Origin: JBALVT01 sp047612385
GTDB taxonomy: Bacteria; Pseudomonadota; Gammaproteobacteria; Pseudomonadales; Halieaceae
DNA: 64,000 bases
NCBI GenBank assembly: GCA_047612385.1
Contig: JBLGAR010000002.1
Span: forward strand, 1-64,000
Direction: 5' to 3'
This document shows, piece by piece, positions 9,064 through 17,787 of this stretch. Each line of letters begins with the position of its first letter. Positions within the stretch are counted from its first letter, which is position 1. The position numbers and the translations under genes are program-made. The notes beneath the pieces were generated by a model. The model did no database searches and had not been told where the DNA came from. It worked only from the letters and a program-made list of their open reading frames with translations.

Positions 9064-10368
9064 TCAACCGCCCACCAGGCTGATCATGACTCCAGCGGCC
9101 ACAGCGGAGCCAATAACACCCGCCACGTTGGGCCCCATGGCATGCATAAGAAGGAAATTATGGGGGTTCGCTTCCAGACCGACCTTGTTACTGACGCGCG
9201 CAGCCATAGGGACCGCGGAGACACCGGCAGAACCAATCAGCGGATTGATTGGCGAACCTCCTATTTTGTTCATGAGCTTGGCAATTAAAATTCCACTGGC
9301 AGTTCCAATGGCAAAGGCCACGATACCCAGACTCAAAATACCCAGGGTATTCAGATCCAGAAATTTGTCCGCTACCAGCTTGGAGCCAACCGAGAGCCCG
9401 AGAAAAATAGTCGTAATATTAATCAGAGAAGTTTGCGCAGTATCGCTAAGGCGGTCGACAACTCCGCATTCCTTCATTAAATTGCCAAAGCAAAACATGC
9501 CCAAAAGTGGCGCGGCAGCAGGCAACAGCAGCGCGACTAGAACAAGAAGAAGTAAAGGAAACACGATTTTTTCGCGGCGTGAAACATGCCGCAGCTGCAC
9601 CATTTCAATTTGCCGTTCAGCCTCGGTGGTCAGCGCCCGCATGATCGGTGGTTGTATTAGAGGAACCAAGGCCATGTAAGAATAGGCGGCCACTGCAATA
9701 GCTCCCAGAAGATCCGGCGCTAAAACACTGGAGACATAAATTGCCGTGGGGCCATCGGCCCCTCCAATAATGCCGATGGCCGCTGCATCAGCAATACTAA
9801 AATCCATCACGCCCATAGAGGTCATCCCCACGGCACCCAGCACCGTGGCAAAGATACCAAACTGAGCTGCGGCACCCAAAAACAGGGTTTTAGGGTTAGC
9901 CAGTAATGGGCCGAAATCGGTCATGGCACCCACCCCCATAAAAATGACCAAGGGAGCAATACCACTGGCTATTGAGACCGTATAAAAACTGTACAGCATG
10001 CCGTTGGAAAAACCTGAATCGCCAGCCAGCATGACCAGTTGCGATTTCACCTGGGCCGGGGCGACGGAATACGCCGATAGCAACTCTTTCACATTGTCGG
10101 TTACAGCAATGCCCAGAACCGACGCAAACTCTGCCGTCAGCATTGGATCGCCGGCTTGCAAAGCGTTCTCGATTGCCGAGTAAGCCATGCCAGCACCGGG
10201 AATGTTGGCCAAAATTCCACCAAAACCAATGGGCACTAACAGCAACGGCTCAAAGTTTTTGCGAATTGCCAGAAACAGAAGCCCCAAGCCAATAACAATC
10301 ATGAACGTCTGGCCCCAGCTAATTTGGGCCAACCCTGAGGAACTCCACAGGCTGAATAGATTTTCCAT
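9064..10368 (-). CDS. oadB: Oxaloacetate decarboxylase Na+ pump, beta subunit
   Basis: Membrane subunit that couples decarboxylation of carboxybiotin to Na+ export. It has 434 residues with roughly ten membrane segments. The conserved GGADGPTAIYVSS segment contains the Na+-binding aspartate known from OadB/MmdB/GcdB proteins, and NPLIGSAGVSAVPMAARV is the second conserved segment. Six nt separate it from oadA. The beta subunits of methylmalonyl-CoA and glutaconyl-CoA decarboxylases are similar, but the adjacent alpha subunit makes oxaloacetate the likely substrate. Confidence 0.95.
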   Translation of the reverse strand: MENLFSLWSSSGLAQISWGQTFMIVIGLGLLFLAIRKNFEPLLLVPIGFGGILANIPGAGMAYSAIENALQAGDPMLTAEFASVLGIAVTDNVKELLSAYSVAPAQVKSQLVMLAGDSGFSNGMLYSFYTVSIASGIAPLVIFMGVGAMTDFGPLLANPKTLFLGAAAQFGIFATVLGAVGMTSMGVMDFSIADAAAIGIIGGADGPTAIYVSSVLAPDLLGAIAVAAYSYMALVPLIQPPIMRALTTEAERQIEMVQLRHVSRREKIVFPLLLLVLVALLLPAAAPLLGMFCFGNLMKECGVVDRLSDTAQTSLINITTIFLGLSVGSKLVADKFLDLNTLGILSLGIVAFAIGTASGILIAKLMNKIGGSPINPLIGSAGVSAVPMAARVSNKVGLEANPHNFLLMHAMGPNVAGVIGSAVAAGVMISLVGG

Positions 10369-10374
10369 ACAGGT

Positions 10375-12177
10375 CTAGCCCACGCTTATGAGCGTGTCGC
10401 CCACCGAAACCGAATCACCGACTTTCACATTGACGGAAATAACGGTACCACCGGTGGTTGCACGAACTTCGGTCTCCATCTTCATGGCCTCGAGTATCAC
10501 AATGATGTCTCCAGATTCTACCGAATCCCCTACCGCGACATTGACGTTGAAAATATTTCCTGCCAGCGGTGCCTTCAGAGGCGCAGCGGCTGTAGTTGGA
10601 GTGCTGGCCGCAGAAGGACTGCGCTGCGCAGTCGCCGCGCTGCTGGGGGCAATAGCAGAAATATCCCCCCCATTGGCAACCTGAACCACATAGCTGTGCC
10701 CGTCTACGGTAACCGTGTACACCTCTTCGCCATCTACCGCACTGGCAGCCGGGGCGAGTTGCGGTTGCGGCTCAGTTCCAGGCACTGGTTCAAAGGCGTC
10801 TGGATTGCCTCTGTTGGTAAGAAATTTCAATCCGATTTGGGGGAACAGCGCGTAAGTAAGCACATCATCTACTTCATTGTCTGCCGCGGATAAATGAATA
10901 GACTGCTCCGAGGCCAACACTCGCAGCTCTTCGGTAAGCGCTTCCAACTCTGGCTTTATCAAATCTGCGGGGCGCACTGTGATGACCTGCCCGCCCTCCA
11001 AAACCCGCTCTTGCAACTCGGCATTAACAGGAGCTGGTGTGGCGCCATATTCACCCTTGAGCACTCCCGCGGTTTCCTTGGAAATCGATTTATAGCGCTC
11101 ACCGGTCAGCACATTGAGCACCGCCTGGGTTCCCACGATTTGCGAGGTGGGAGTCACCAGTGGAATAAAACCCAGATCTTCGCGCACCCGAGGAATTTCC
11201 TGCAGCACCTCGTCCATCTTGTCTCCAGCGCCCTGCTCCTTCAGTTGAGCTTCCATGTTGGTGAGCATGCCACCAGGGACCTGCGCCACCAGAATACGGG
11301 AATCGACGCCGCGCAAAGAACCTTCGAATTTGGAGTACTTTTTGCGAACCTCCCGGAAGTAAGCTGCAATCTCTCCCAACTTCACCAGATCCAACCCCGT
11401 GTCGCGATCAGTATCGTGCAGCATCGCCACCACCGATTCGGTCGGCGAATGTCCGTAAGTCATCGACATAGAGGAAATTGAAGTGTCGACATTATCGATA
11501 CCTGCCTCAACACACTTCAGTATAGTGGCCGTGGACAGGCCCGTCGTCGCGTGACAATGTAACTGGATAGGAATATCGCAGGACGCCTTGAGTCGTTTTA
11601 CCAACTCGAACCCTACGTAGGGTCGCAGCAAGCCCGCCATGTCTTTGATCGCAATGGAGTCTGCGCCGGCGTCCTCAATGCGTTTGCCCTGCTCAACCCA
11701 GGTGTCAAGATTGTGGACGGGACTCAAGGTATAGGAGATGGTGCCCTGGGCATGTTTGCCATTGTTCTTTACGGCCTTCAACGCGGTTTCGAGGTTGCGC
11801 ATATCGTTCATGGCGTCAAAGACTCGAAACACATCGATGCCATTCACCGCCGCGCGTTCTACAAACTTTTCCACCACGTCGTCGGCATAATGGCGATAAC
11901 CCAAGATATTCTGACCGCGGAACAGCATCTGTTGCGGGGTGTTTGGCATCGCTTTTTTAATCTCACGAATACGATCCCAGGGGTCTTCTCCGAGGTAGCG
12001 AATACACGCGTCAAAGGTTGCTCCACCCCAGGATTCTATCGACCAATAACCGATCTCATCCAGTTTCTGAGCAATAGGCAGCATGTCGTCGAGCCGCATA
12101 CGCGTGGCAAAAAGGGACTGCGGTGCGTCGCGCAGCACTACATCGGTTATTCCCAATGGACGTTTCTTGTCTGCCAT
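10375..12177 (-). CDS. oadA: Oxaloacetate decarboxylase, alpha subunit (biotin carrier fused)
   Basis: Cytoplasmic carboxyltransferase that moves the carboxyl of oxaloacetate to biotin. The 600 residues comprise a TIM-barrel domain (LRDAPQSL near residue 15; metal-binding HCHATTGLS), a conserved carboxylase domain, an Ala/Pro-rich linker and a C-terminal biotinyl domain with EAMKMETEV (biotin Lys about 566). The ATG at 12177 has AGGAGGT 9 nt upstream; a GTG two codons earlier is too close to that site. It could be read as pyruvate carboxylase subunit B, but the oadG/oadB neighbours argue for the pump. Confidence 0.95.
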   Translation of the reverse strand: MADKKRPLGITDVVLRDAPQSLFATRMRLDDMLPIAQKLDEIGYWSIESWGGATFDACIRYLGEDPWDRIREIKKAMPNTPQQMLFRGQNILGYRHYADDVVEKFVERAAVNGIDVFRVFDAMNDMRNLETALKAVKNNGKHAQGTISYTLSPVHNLDTWVEQGKRIEDAGADSIAIKDMAGLLRPYVGFELVKRLKASCDIPIQLHCHATTGLSTATILKCVEAGIDNVDTSISSMSMTYGHSPTESVVAMLHDTDRDTGLDLVKLGEIAAYFREVRKKYSKFEGSLRGVDSRILVAQVPGGMLTNMEAQLKEQGAGDKMDEVLQEIPRVREDLGFIPLVTPTSQIVGTQAVLNVLTGERYKSISKETAGVLKGEYGATPAPVNAELQERVLEGGQVITVRPADLIKPELEALTEELRVLASEQSIHLSAADNEVDDVLTYALFPQIGLKFLTNRGNPDAFEPVPGTEPQPQLAPAASAVDGEEVYTVTVDGHSYVVQVANGGDISAIAPSSAATAQRSPSAASTPTTAAAPLKAPLAGNIFNVNVAVGDSVESGDIIVILEAMKMETEVRATTGGTVISVNVKVGDSVSVGDTLISVG

Positions 12178-12221
12178 AAACACTGGACCTCCTGCCTGGA
12201 TTAAAACCTAACTGTTGAAGG

Positions 12222-12491
12222 TTAGGAGCTGCGTTTTTTGTTGTTGCTTCGATGTTGATGGATCGCAGCCGTAATGACTGCAATAGGTGGAACCTGATTA
12301 TGTTTGGCACGATTCACCGGTGGTGTTTGCCCAGCACTGACAATCGGCACTTGGGCTTCCTCGGGCAAATAACGGCCGAGAAACCAAGACATAGCGGTGG
12401 TGACAATGATCAGCAAAGTGAGAAAGACCACCACAGTGCCCATACCAAAGAGCATAAGCTCCAAACCCTGCTCGACAATGTCACCATCCAT
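12222..12491 (-). CDS. oadG: Oxaloacetate decarboxylase, gamma subunit
   Basis: Small assembly subunit of the Na+-pumping decarboxylase. It has 89 residues with one N-terminal membrane segment (about 12-38, GMGTVVVFLTLLIIV) and a polar tail rich in His, Lys and Arg; the family tail binds zinc and the alpha subunit. It is the first gene of the oadGAB unit, 44 nt before oadA. Confidence 0.9.
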   Translation of the reverse strand: MDGDIVEQGLELMLFGMGTVVVFLTLLIIVTTAMSWFLGRYLPEEAQVPIVSAGQTPPVNRAKHNQVPPIAVITAAIHQHRSNNKKRSS

Positions 12492-12607
12492 TTGCTTTAC
12501 CCATTTGCTTTGCCTATCGGCTTTAAAGCTCCTGCTCGAATCCGCTATATTAAGTCAGGATAGCCCGTCGTGCTAATCACTGAGCAATAATTTTCCATGC
12601 AGATGCG

Positions 12608-12613
12608 TATAAT
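12608..12613 (+). promoter_or_regulatory. Candidate -10 element for dusC
   Basis: A perfect TATAAT lies 38 nt before the dusC ATG in the divergent oadG-dusC interval. No convincing -35 hexamer is seen 16-18 nt upstream. Confidence 0.35.
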
Positions 12614-12651
12614 AGGACGGCAACAACGCCACTATTCGGAATTTCACTACT

Positions 12652-13629
12652 ATGCGACTGATACTGGCCCCCATGGAGGGCGTCATTGATCACACTATGC
12701 GTCGGCTCCTGACTCAACTGGGAGGTGTGGACCGCTGTGTCACCGAATTTGTCAGGGTCAGTGAGCGTCTATTGCCACCGAAAGTGTTTTACCGGCTCTG
12801 CCCCGAGCTGCACACGAGCGGAAAAACAGCCTCGGGGGCACCGGTGTACGTTCAACTGCTCGGAGGCCAGCCTATTCCCATGGCCGAAAACGCCGCACGG
12901 GCAGCGCAGCTCGGAGCACTAGGTGTCGACCTCAACTTTGGGTGCCCGGCCAAAACTGTCAATAAATCGGACGGTGGAGCCATTCTTCTGAGAGAACCGG
13001 AGCGCGTGCACAAAATCGTTCAGGCGGTGCGTGAGGCAGTGCCTGAAGAGATTCCTGTCACTGTCAAAACTCGGCTGGGGTATGAGGATCAGGACAGATT
13101 TCTGGATATCGTCCGAGGTATCGAAGCGGCCGGCGCGACTGAGTTGGCCGTCCACGCGCGCACCAAACGCCACGGATATCGGCCCCCCGCCTATTGGGAT
13201 GAGATTGCCAGAGCTCGAGAAATAACCCGTTTGCCGATTATTGCCAATGGTGAAATTTGGAATACCGGGGATGCGGTTCGCTGTCGCCAGGTCAGTGGCT
13301 GCTCCGATTTAATGATCGGCCGGGGTGTCCTGTGTCGGCCCGACCTTCCTCGGCTTATCTCGGCTATGGATCGCGGTGAACCTCTGGACTCCCTGCACTG
13401 GCTCGATATCGTGCCCCTAATTTTACTGTATCTGGATTTGACCTTGGCTTACTACGACGCTCGTTATGTTGGCGGACCTATTAAACAGTGGCTGGTTTAT
13501 TTGCGCAGTTATTTTCCTCAGGCTGGGCCGTTGTTTGAGATTGTTAAGCGGTTAAAGGATCCGGAGGATATTCGGGCGGCTTTGATTGGGGCCGGACGGG
13601 GTATGGGAGTTGATCAGCGGGTTGCTTGA
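12652..13629 (+). CDS. dusC: tRNA-dihydrouridine(16) synthase DusC
   Basis: FMN-dependent reductase that makes dihydrouridine at position 16 of tRNA. APMEGVIDHTMR is the FMN-binding start of the TIM barrel. NFGCPAKTVNKSDGGA has the catalytic acid Cys98, the same position as in E. coli DusC. VKTRLGY and VHARTK follow. The 325 residues and the MRLILAPMEG start match the DusC subgroup rather than DusA or DusB. It is a single gene divergent from the oad operon. Confidence 0.95.
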   Translation: MRLILAPMEGVIDHTMRRLLTQLGGVDRCVTEFVRVSERLLPPKVFYRLCPELHTSGKTASGAPVYVQLLGGQPIPMAENAARAAQLGALGVDLNFGCPAKTVNKSDGGAILLREPERVHKIVQAVREAVPEEIPVTVKTRLGYEDQDRFLDIVRGIEAAGATELAVHARTKRHGYRPPAYWDEIARAREITRLPIIANGEIWNTGDAVRCRQVSGCSDLMIGRGVLCRPDLPRLISAMDRGEPLDSLHWLDIVPLILLYLDLTLAYYDARYVGGPIKQWLVYLRSYFPQAGPLFEIVKRLKDPEDIRAALIGAGRGMGVDQRVA

Positions 13630-13674
13630 TCTGGGTTTGATCTGGCTTAGGTTGAGGGCTGGCCTGTTCTAACC

Positions 13675-13739
13675 GCATAAACCTCCCTGGATAGACCCTC
13701 ATTCGGTGAAGGGGCACGCCCTTATGAGGGTGTTTACGC
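13675..13739. repeat. Nested imperfect palindrome between convergent dusC and ABC transporter genes
   Basis: Three stems nest: GCATAAAC/GTTTACGC (one mismatch), ACCCTCAT/ATGAGGGT (perfect, 13695-13702 and 13724-13731) and AAGGG/CCCTT (13709-13713 and 13719-13723). All unpaired bases lie on the left arm (12 nt and 6 nt), while the right arm is continuous. There is no T-run, so a plain intrinsic terminator is doubtful; a REP-like element or bidirectional 3'-end structure is possible. Confidence 0.5.
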
Positions 13740-13787
13740 TGAAATCTGAGACAGACCAGGGACTCGATTGCTTGGATTGGGTTTTCT

Positions 13788-15413
13788 CTAGTCTATTCTT
13801 GGGACTGAGTTCAGTAGCGCTTTTGTGTAGGGGTGTTCGGGGCGATTCAGTATTTGCTCTGCGCTGCCTTGCTCTACGATCTTGCCCATCTGCATGACGC
13901 CTACGTGATGGGCCAGGGTTGGTACGATTGACAGGTCGTGAGTGATGAACAGATAAGATACGCCGAACTCCCGCTGTAATTCCTGCAACAGCTCCAGTAC
14001 TTCTGCCCTTATAGAAACATCCAGTGCGCTGGTCGGCTCATCGCAGATGATCAATTCAGGCTCCACTGCCAGCGCTCTGGCAATGGCTACCCTTTGTAGC
14101 TGGCCTCCTGAGAATTCGTGGGGGTATCTTTCACTATGCTCTGCAAGTAATTGCACTCTATGCAGTAGTGCCTGTGTTCGCTCGGTTCTTTGTATTGCTG
14201 TAAGACCAAGGCCCAGGCTTATCATTCCCTCTGAGATGATCTCTCCGACGGTCATTCTGGGGTTCATTGACGAAAATGGGTTCTGAAATATGACCTGAAT
14301 TTTCTTGCGATACTCGCGCATTTCAGAACGGGAAAGTGTGTCTATTCTGGCTCCGGCAAAATGCACTTCGCCACCGGCGAGTTTTTCGAGATTCAGCACT
14401 GCGCGGCCCAGGGTTGATTTACCGCTTCCCGACTCGCCTACCAGCGCGTAGGTCTCGCCGCGACCTATTTCTAATGACACTCCATCTACCGCTCGGGTGT
14501 GATCCACTACCCGCTGTAACACGCCGCGCTTAATCGGGAAGTGCACTTTTACATCGGACAATGTCAGCAGTGGCTCTTGTTCCGCTGCACTTTGATATTT
14601 TGTAAGGTCCGGCAATGCATCAATCAAACGACGACTGTAAGGATGCTGCGGATTGTAGAAGAAGTCGTGCACAGTGCCGCGCTCGATGATCTCGCCTTGA
14701 TACATCACCGCTACCTCATCCGCCGTATTCTTAACCACGCCCATATCGTGCGTAATCAACAATACCGCCAGCTCGCGAGATTCTGTTAACTCGCGGATCA
14801 ACTTCAAAACCTGTTGTTGAATTGTCACATCCAGTGCCGTTGTGGGTTCGTCAGCGATCAGCACTTCCGGCTCACAGGCCAGTGCCATGGCGATCATTAT
14901 CCTCTGTTGCTGACCACCTGAAAGCTGGTGCGGATAAAAATCAAACCGCGATTCGGGATCTGGAATACCTACTTCTGTAAATAGCTGGACCACGCGCCTG
15001 CGCAAATTACTGCCCCGCAGCTCGGTATGCAGGCGCAGAGTTTCCGCCACTTGATCTCCCACGCTCTGCACTGGGTTCAGTGCTGTCATGGCGTTTTGAA
15101 AGATCATAGCGACCTTCCGACCACGCACTTCCTGCATTCGCGATTCCGGCAGCGAGAATAAATCCTGGCCGATGGCTTCAACGCTTCCGCGCGTAATGCG
15201 CAATGCATCGGGAAGCAGGCGCATCGTCGCCATGGAGGTCACCGATTTACCGCTACCTGATTCGCCTACCAACGCAAAAATCTTACCCGCTTCCAAATCG
15301 AAGCTGACGCCTTTCAAAATTTCCTGCCCGCTATCAGCCACCACAACGGCTAAATCGCGAACCCGCATGCGAATTTCCGGGCCTGCGTTAGGGTCGAGCG
15401 CTGCGTCACTCAT
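13788..15413 (-). CDS. Peptide ABC transporter, fused double ATPase (YejF-like)
   Basis: Cytoplasmic ATPase of an oligopeptide importer with two DppD/DppF-type nucleotide-binding domains in one 541-residue chain. Domain 1 has Walker A GESGSGKS and signature LSGGQQQRIMIAMAL; domain 2 has GESGSGKSTLGRA and FSGGQLQRVAIARAL, each with a Walker B (LIADEPT, IICDEPT). PHEF/PHQL and the C-terminal EHPYTKALL block are typical of peptide transporters. The fused layout and gene order resemble the yej cluster. It overlaps the upstream permease by 4 nt. Confidence 0.93.
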   Translation of the reverse strand: MSDAALDPNAGPEIRMRVRDLAVVVADSGQEILKGVSFDLEAGKIFALVGESGSGKSVTSMATMRLLPDALRITRGSVEAIGQDLFSLPESRMQEVRGRKVAMIFQNAMTALNPVQSVGDQVAETLRLHTELRGSNLRRRVVQLFTEVGIPDPESRFDFYPHQLSGGQQQRIMIAMALACEPEVLIADEPTTALDVTIQQQVLKLIRELTESRELAVLLITHDMGVVKNTADEVAVMYQGEIIERGTVHDFFYNPQHPYSRRLIDALPDLTKYQSAAEQEPLLTLSDVKVHFPIKRGVLQRVVDHTRAVDGVSLEIGRGETYALVGESGSGKSTLGRAVLNLEKLAGGEVHFAGARIDTLSRSEMREYRKKIQVIFQNPFSSMNPRMTVGEIISEGMISLGLGLTAIQRTERTQALLHRVQLLAEHSERYPHEFSGGQLQRVAIARALAVEPELIICDEPTSALDVSIRAEVLELLQELQREFGVSYLFITHDLSIVPTLAHHVGVMQMGKIVEQGSAEQILNRPEHPYTKALLNSVPRID

Positions 15414-16780
15414 GCTTCGCTCCTTTGTATACTGGTTCGCGGATCGAAGGCATCTCTAACCAAATCGGAAAACAGATTGGCGGCGAGAACCAAAACAAAC
15501 ATAAAGAACAATGCACCCGACAAGGTCCACCATATCGTCGGCTCGCGGGACAGCTCCGAGCGAGCCCCGTTTATCATATTGCCCCAGCTACCCATGGATG
15601 GGTCTATGCCCACCCCTATGTAAGATAATACGGCCTCAGCCAGTATCAAAGCACTGAAATCCAGCACGAAAGTAATGAGAATAATGTGCACCACGTTAGG
15701 CAATATATGACGGCTCAAAATCCGAAAATTACTGACGCCGAAAGCATGGGCGGCCTGTACATAGCCCAACTGACTAATCTTCAGAGTTTCCGCGCGAATC
15801 AGCCGGCACAGGCTGGACCAGCTGGTGACACCCAGAATAAAGCACAGAGCAATGAAACGCGCATCTGCCTTCTCCATGCCGATAGAGAAAAAATCTGGAT
15901 TGAGATCGATATAAACCTGAAACAAAAGAACCGAAGCAGCGATCAGTAATATCCCGGGAATCGAACTCAAGGTGGTGTAGAGGTATTGAACCAGGTCATC
16001 GACCCAACCTTTAAAATATCCCGCGAGAACTCCCAGCGTCACGGCAATGGGCAACATGATCAACGTGGCCAGGGTTCCCAATAAAACACCGGTTCGAATG
16101 CCCTTGATACTTTGGAACAAAACATCGGTGCCACCCAAATCGGTACCCAGAACGTGGTAGTAACGACTTATATAAACCGCCCAACTGATGGTGGTAATCA
16201 CCGCCGCTTGAGTCAGCCAGGAAGTCCTCCAGGGATAAACGCTGCGCCGCAGAAAAATCCACTGGAGCGATATCAGCAACGCGGAAATCAGCAGGCCGTA
16301 AAAAAGTCCGGACGCGCTCTTTTGTAGAATATCCCCCGCTTTATCGGCGGGAGCGTCAAGATGTTGACCCGCATGCTTCAGATAGGGGTAATCTCTGATA
16401 CTCCGACCCTGTGCGTCCTTCATATCCTTCTTCTCGAAGGACTTAAGCGCAAAAGGCGCTGAATAGGTTCGTTCGAACCGCTCACCCATCCCAAGCATCA
16501 TCAGATCGAGCACACTGGTGACTTTGTTGTCGTAAAAAACTTCTTCGGTTGCCACTCCCTCAGGAGCTTCCAGGGCTTTGCGAAAGTGAATCGAGTCGAG
16601 CAGCGCAATGGCCACATAGCCGATGATAATGGTAAAGGTAACCATGCCGATACGAGCAGAAAAAACCTGCCCCCAACGCTCACGCGTTTGCGGGTCTCCT
16701 CGCAACTTGAAGAAAAATAAACTCAAGGCAAAAACCAGGAGAAAGATCAGTAGATCGGACCACAATAAAATAAACTTCAT
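15410..16780 (-). CDS. Peptide ABC transporter permease (DppC/YejE-like) with long N-terminal extension
   Basis: Inner-membrane permease of the peptide importer. The C-terminal about 280 residues are a standard DppC-type domain: the LGTDLGGTDVLF entry motif, six membrane segments, and the EAA loop around AHAFGVSNFRILSRHILPN. Before it lie about 200 unusual residues with an N-terminal membrane segment and a long extracytoplasmic stretch (about 65-155) of unknown role. At 456 residues it is about 100 longer than typical YejE. It overlaps the ATPase gene by 4 nt, so the two are translationally coupled. Confidence 0.9.
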   Translation of the reverse strand: MKFILLWSDLLIFLLVFALSLFFFKLRGDPQTRERWGQVFSARIGMVTFTIIIGYVAIALLDSIHFRKALEAPEGVATEEVFYDNKVTSVLDLMMLGMGERFERTYSAPFALKSFEKKDMKDAQGRSIRDYPYLKHAGQHLDAPADKAGDILQKSASGLFYGLLISALLISLQWIFLRRSVYPWRTSWLTQAAVITTISWAVYISRYYHVLGTDLGGTDVLFQSIKGIRTGVLLGTLATLIMLPIAVTLGVLAGYFKGWVDDLVQYLYTTLSSIPGILLIAASVLLFQVYIDLNPDFFSIGMEKADARFIALCFILGVTSWSSLCRLIRAETLKISQLGYVQAAHAFGVSNFRILSRHILPNVVHIILITFVLDFSALILAEAVLSYIGVGIDPSMGSWGNMINGARSELSREPTIWWTLSGALFFMFVLVLAANLFSDLVRDAFDPRTSIQRSEA

Positions 16781-16794
16781 AGTAGTGAAATCAC

Positions 16795-17772
16795 CTAATC
16801 CAACCTCACCCTGGGGTCTGCCCAGGTATAAGAGATATCGGTGAGAATCAGCCCGATGATGTAGAGAATAGAACCGATGAACACCATCGATCTAACAATG
16901 GCAAAATCCTGGGATTGGATGGCATCGAGCATGTAACTCCCCAGCCCCGGAATACCAAAGAAGGATTCAATCAACAGGCTACCCATAAATAAAGTGGGAA
17001 TGAGCACAACAACACCGGTAAGAATGGGGATCAGCGCATTGGGCAGTATATGTTTAAAAAGAATCGTAATCTCACTGCAGCCTTTGGCCCTAGCGGTACG
17101 CACATAATCCTGATTCGCCTCTTCCAAAAACAAAGTGCGGTACCAACGCGCGCCAGCGCCTATCCCTGCAATCACCCCCACCATCACCGGCAGGACCAGA
17201 AACTTCCAGGTACTTCCCTCCACATGAAAACCCGATATGGGAACCAGGCGCCAGGTTTTAGCCACAAGGTACTGTCCTCCAATAATGTAAAACAGATAAG
17301 ATATCGACATCAGTATGACAAACAAAATCACCGCATAACGGTCCAGGCGCGTCGCATGAAACATTACGACCATCAGTGCGACACAGATATTGACCCATAT
17401 ACCGGTAATAAACGTCGGCAGTGCTACCGCAAGACTTGGCCACATTCGAGTAGATACATCCGTTGTAATATCACGACCGCTCTCTGAGCGACCAAAATCA
17501 AACGCGAACAACTTCACGGATTTGGTGAAAAAGATCGTTTCGGTAATTGACCCAAGGCCTTCCACGTCGGCATTCATGAACAGCGGCTTGTCGTAACCAT
17601 TCTTCTTCTTCCAGTTCGCTATCGCCTCGGGAGTTACATACTTTTCCCCCAGCTGGGACGCCGCCATATCATCGGGCGAATTCACCACAAAAAACAAAGT
17701 GAAGGTCAGCAAATTCACGCCGATCAGGATAGGAATAGCGTAAAGCAGGCGTCTTATAATATAGGCAAACAC
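16795..17772 (-). CDS. Peptide ABC transporter permease (DppB/YejB-like)
   Basis: First permease of the importer. It has 325 residues, starts with MFAYIIRRLLYAIPILIGV (the usual DppB signature helix) and has the EAA motif around DYVRTARAKGCSEITILFKHILPNALIP. Six membrane segments are visible. It lies 15 nt from each neighbour in the binding protein - permease - permease - ATPase unit. Confidence 0.93.
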   Translation of the reverse strand: MFAYIIRRLLYAIPILIGVNLLTFTLFFVVNSPDDMAASQLGEKYVTPEAIANWKKKNGYDKPLFMNADVEGLGSITETIFFTKSVKLFAFDFGRSESGRDITTDVSTRMWPSLAVALPTFITGIWVNICVALMVVMFHATRLDRYAVILFVILMSISYLFYIIGGQYLVAKTWRLVPISGFHVEGSTWKFLVLPVMVGVIAGIGAGARWYRTLFLEEANQDYVRTARAKGCSEITILFKHILPNALIPILTGVVVLIPTLFMGSLLIESFFGIPGLGSYMLDAIQSQDFAIVRSMVFIGSILYIIGLILTDISYTWADPRVRLD

Positions 17773-17787
17773 GTGAAAATCTCCAAT

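Noticed and set aside
10894..11481. 195-codon plus-strand frame in oadA
   Set aside because: Antisense of a conserved decarboxylase coding sequence.
13675..13739. Integron attC site
   Set aside because: The arms do not carry the RYYYAAC/GTTRRRY core pair and no gene cassette or integrase is nearby.
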